A DNA stretch of 64,000 nucleotides from the NCBI RefSeq assembly GCF_000740675.1, contig NZ_JPXI01000010.1, forward strand, positions 124,001 to 188,000, read 5' to 3'. Each line of letters begins with the position of its first letter. Positions within the stretch are counted from its first letter, which is position 1. This DNA comes from Massilia sp. BSC265 (GTDB taxonomy: Bacteria; Pseudomonadota; Gammaproteobacteria; Burkholderiales; Burkholderiaceae_D). Below, piece by piece: positions 63,163 to 64,000 of this stretch. The notes beneath the pieces were generated by a model, which was not told the DNA's origin, did not search any database, and saw only the letters and a program-made list of their open reading frames with translations. The position numbers and the translations under genes are program-made.

Positions 63163-64000
63163 TCATCGAGCGTCCAACGCCCGCTGCAGGTCTTCCAGCG
63201 TAGCTGGTTTGGTCAGGTGCAGGTCGAAGCCTGCACCGAGCGCCTGGGCCACGTCCGCGCGCTGGCCGTAACCTGTCAGCGCCACCAGCCGCAAGCCCGG
63301 CTCCCGCGCGCGCAGGATCGCTGCCAGAGCGTAACCATCCATGTCGGGCAGGCCGATGTCCAGGATCGCGACATCCGGCGGCTGCCTTCTTACCTCGTCC
63401 ACCGCCTTCATCGCCGTGCCCGCGATGCGCACCCTGTGCCCGAGATGGGCGAGCACCGCGGCCGTCGCGCCTGCGGCATCCAGGTTGTCGTCCACCACCA
63501 GCACGTCCAGGGCCTGCGCCGGCGACGCATCGGCGGCCTTGCCTTCCTGCGTTGCCGCCACCCCGAGCGGCAGCACCACCTCGAAGCAGCTACCCTTGCC
63601 CGGTCCCTCGCTATGGGCCGATACCGTCCCGCCGTGCAGCTCGACGATGCGACGCACGATCGCCAGGCCAAGCCCGAGCCCGCCGGTATGGCGCGCCAGC
63701 GGCTGCGGCGCCTGGAAAAAGGGATCGAAAACGCGTTCCAGCATCTCCCGGTCCATGCCGACGCCGTCATCGCTCACGGCCAGGCGCGCAGCGCCACCCT
63801 CGACGCCGAGCCGGACGCGCGTCGTCTCCTTGCCGAATCGCGCCGCGTTCGACAGCAGGTTGTTCAGCACCTGCGTCAGGCGGCTTTCGTCGCCCATGAC
63901 CCATGCGGCCTCGGGTACCGTCGCCTCCACCGGCCTGCCGGGAAAGGACGCCACGACGTGGCGCACGACTTCGGCCAGGTTGACAGGACGCAGCTCGATC
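63163..64000 (-). CDS. Hybrid sensor histidine kinase/response regulator, C-terminal part (cut by window edge)
   Basis: About 279 codons are present; the N-terminus lies beyond the window. The HATPase domain shows the N box QVLNNLLSNAARFG, the G1 box VSDDGVGMDREMLERVFDPF and the G2 box GLGLGLAIVRRIVELHGG. A receiver domain follows, with LDVLVVDDNLDAAGATA (acidic pocket), AILDIGLPDMDGYALAAIL (phospho-acceptor Asp) and VALTGYGQ with the Thr switch, then LHLTKPATLEDL with the Lys. It is thus a hybrid kinase ending in a receiver. The stop abuts the lgt stop. Confidence 0.93.
   Translation of the reverse strand, partial: IELRPVNLAEVVRHVVASFPGRPVEATVPEAAWVMGDESRLTQVLNNLLSNAARFGKETTRVRLGVEGGAARLAVSDDGVGMDREMLERVFDPFFQAPQPLARHTGGLGLGLAIVRRIVELHGGTVSAHSEGPGKGSCFEVVLPLGVAATQEGKAADASPAQALDVLVVDDNLDAAGATAAVLAHLGHRVRIAGTAMKAVDEVRRQPPDVAILDIGLPDMDGYALAAILRAREPGLRLVALTGYGQRADVAQALGAGFDLHLTKPATLEDLQRALDAR

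Overview
The window reads as chromosome of a high-GC betaproteobacterium of the Oxalobacteraceae, most likely a Massilia/Telluria relative. The basis is the C/G-ending codon use, the aceE-aceF-lpdA cluster whose E3 carries its own lipoyl domain, the folD/prlC-like/holC neighbourhood, the LysR-lgt pair, a small Trp-rich protein of a Burkholderiales type, and a tRNA-Lys pair. The genus is inferred from family resemblance only; no search was run.

Region 1 (1-5.3 kb) is core: a partial RsmB-like rRNA methyltransferase, purN, a barstar-like protein, a glycine-zipper envelope protein, a spermidine-synthase-like protein and a GspE/PilB-type ATPase. Region 2 (5.2-13.6 kb) lies between two identical tRNA-Lys(UUU) genes, each with its own -10 box and terminator. 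Most of it is a lower-GC type VI secretion cargo module on the minus strand: VgrG, DUF4123 adaptor, a membrane-anchored DUF3304 candidate immunity protein apparently split at a C7 tract, and a Tle1/DUF2235 phospholipase effector. Region 3 (13.6-26 kb) holds metabolic and envelope genes: a choice-of-anchor I lipoprotein, YigZ/IMPACT protein, MFS carrier, isochorismatase-like hydrolase with divergent LysR, HDOD protein, BON protein, degenerate chemoreceptor, M49-like peptidase and a YCF48-like propeller. Region 4 (26-31.1 kb) is an EmrAB plus outer-membrane-factor efflux operon with a divergent TetR and a visible shared operator.

Region 5 (31-43 kb) carries small ORFs, then the pyruvate dehydrogenase operon with a recognisable promoter and inverted repeat, then folD, an M3 oligopeptidase, holC and a coupled small protein. 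REP-like palindromes and the tail of a REP-associated transposase sit at about 43 kb. Region 6 (43.3-48.8 kb) has an NHL-propeller/LytM fusion, NnrU, a FAD monooxygenase and a SIMPL protein.

Region 7 (48.8-60.6 kb) is accessory. A six-gene siderophore-uptake operon (TonB receptor, DUF2218, binding protein, two permeases, ATPase) faces a TetR regulator and an MFS carrier. Matching TetR-type palindromes and a Fur-like box suggest joint control. The region is dotted with hairpins that show compensatory stem changes and a constant 12-nt loop. It is flanked by a 68-bp imperfect direct repeat and bounded by a lone IS-end-like sequence and a decayed IS5-type transposase. Region 8 (60.6-64 kb) returns to core genes: cytochrome c, Trp-rich small protein, LysR, lgt and a partial hybrid histidine kinase.

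I did not find a clearly new biological system. The best leads are the split immunity gene in the tRNA-Lys-flanked T6SS module, the covarying hairpin family, and the NHL-LytM fusion.
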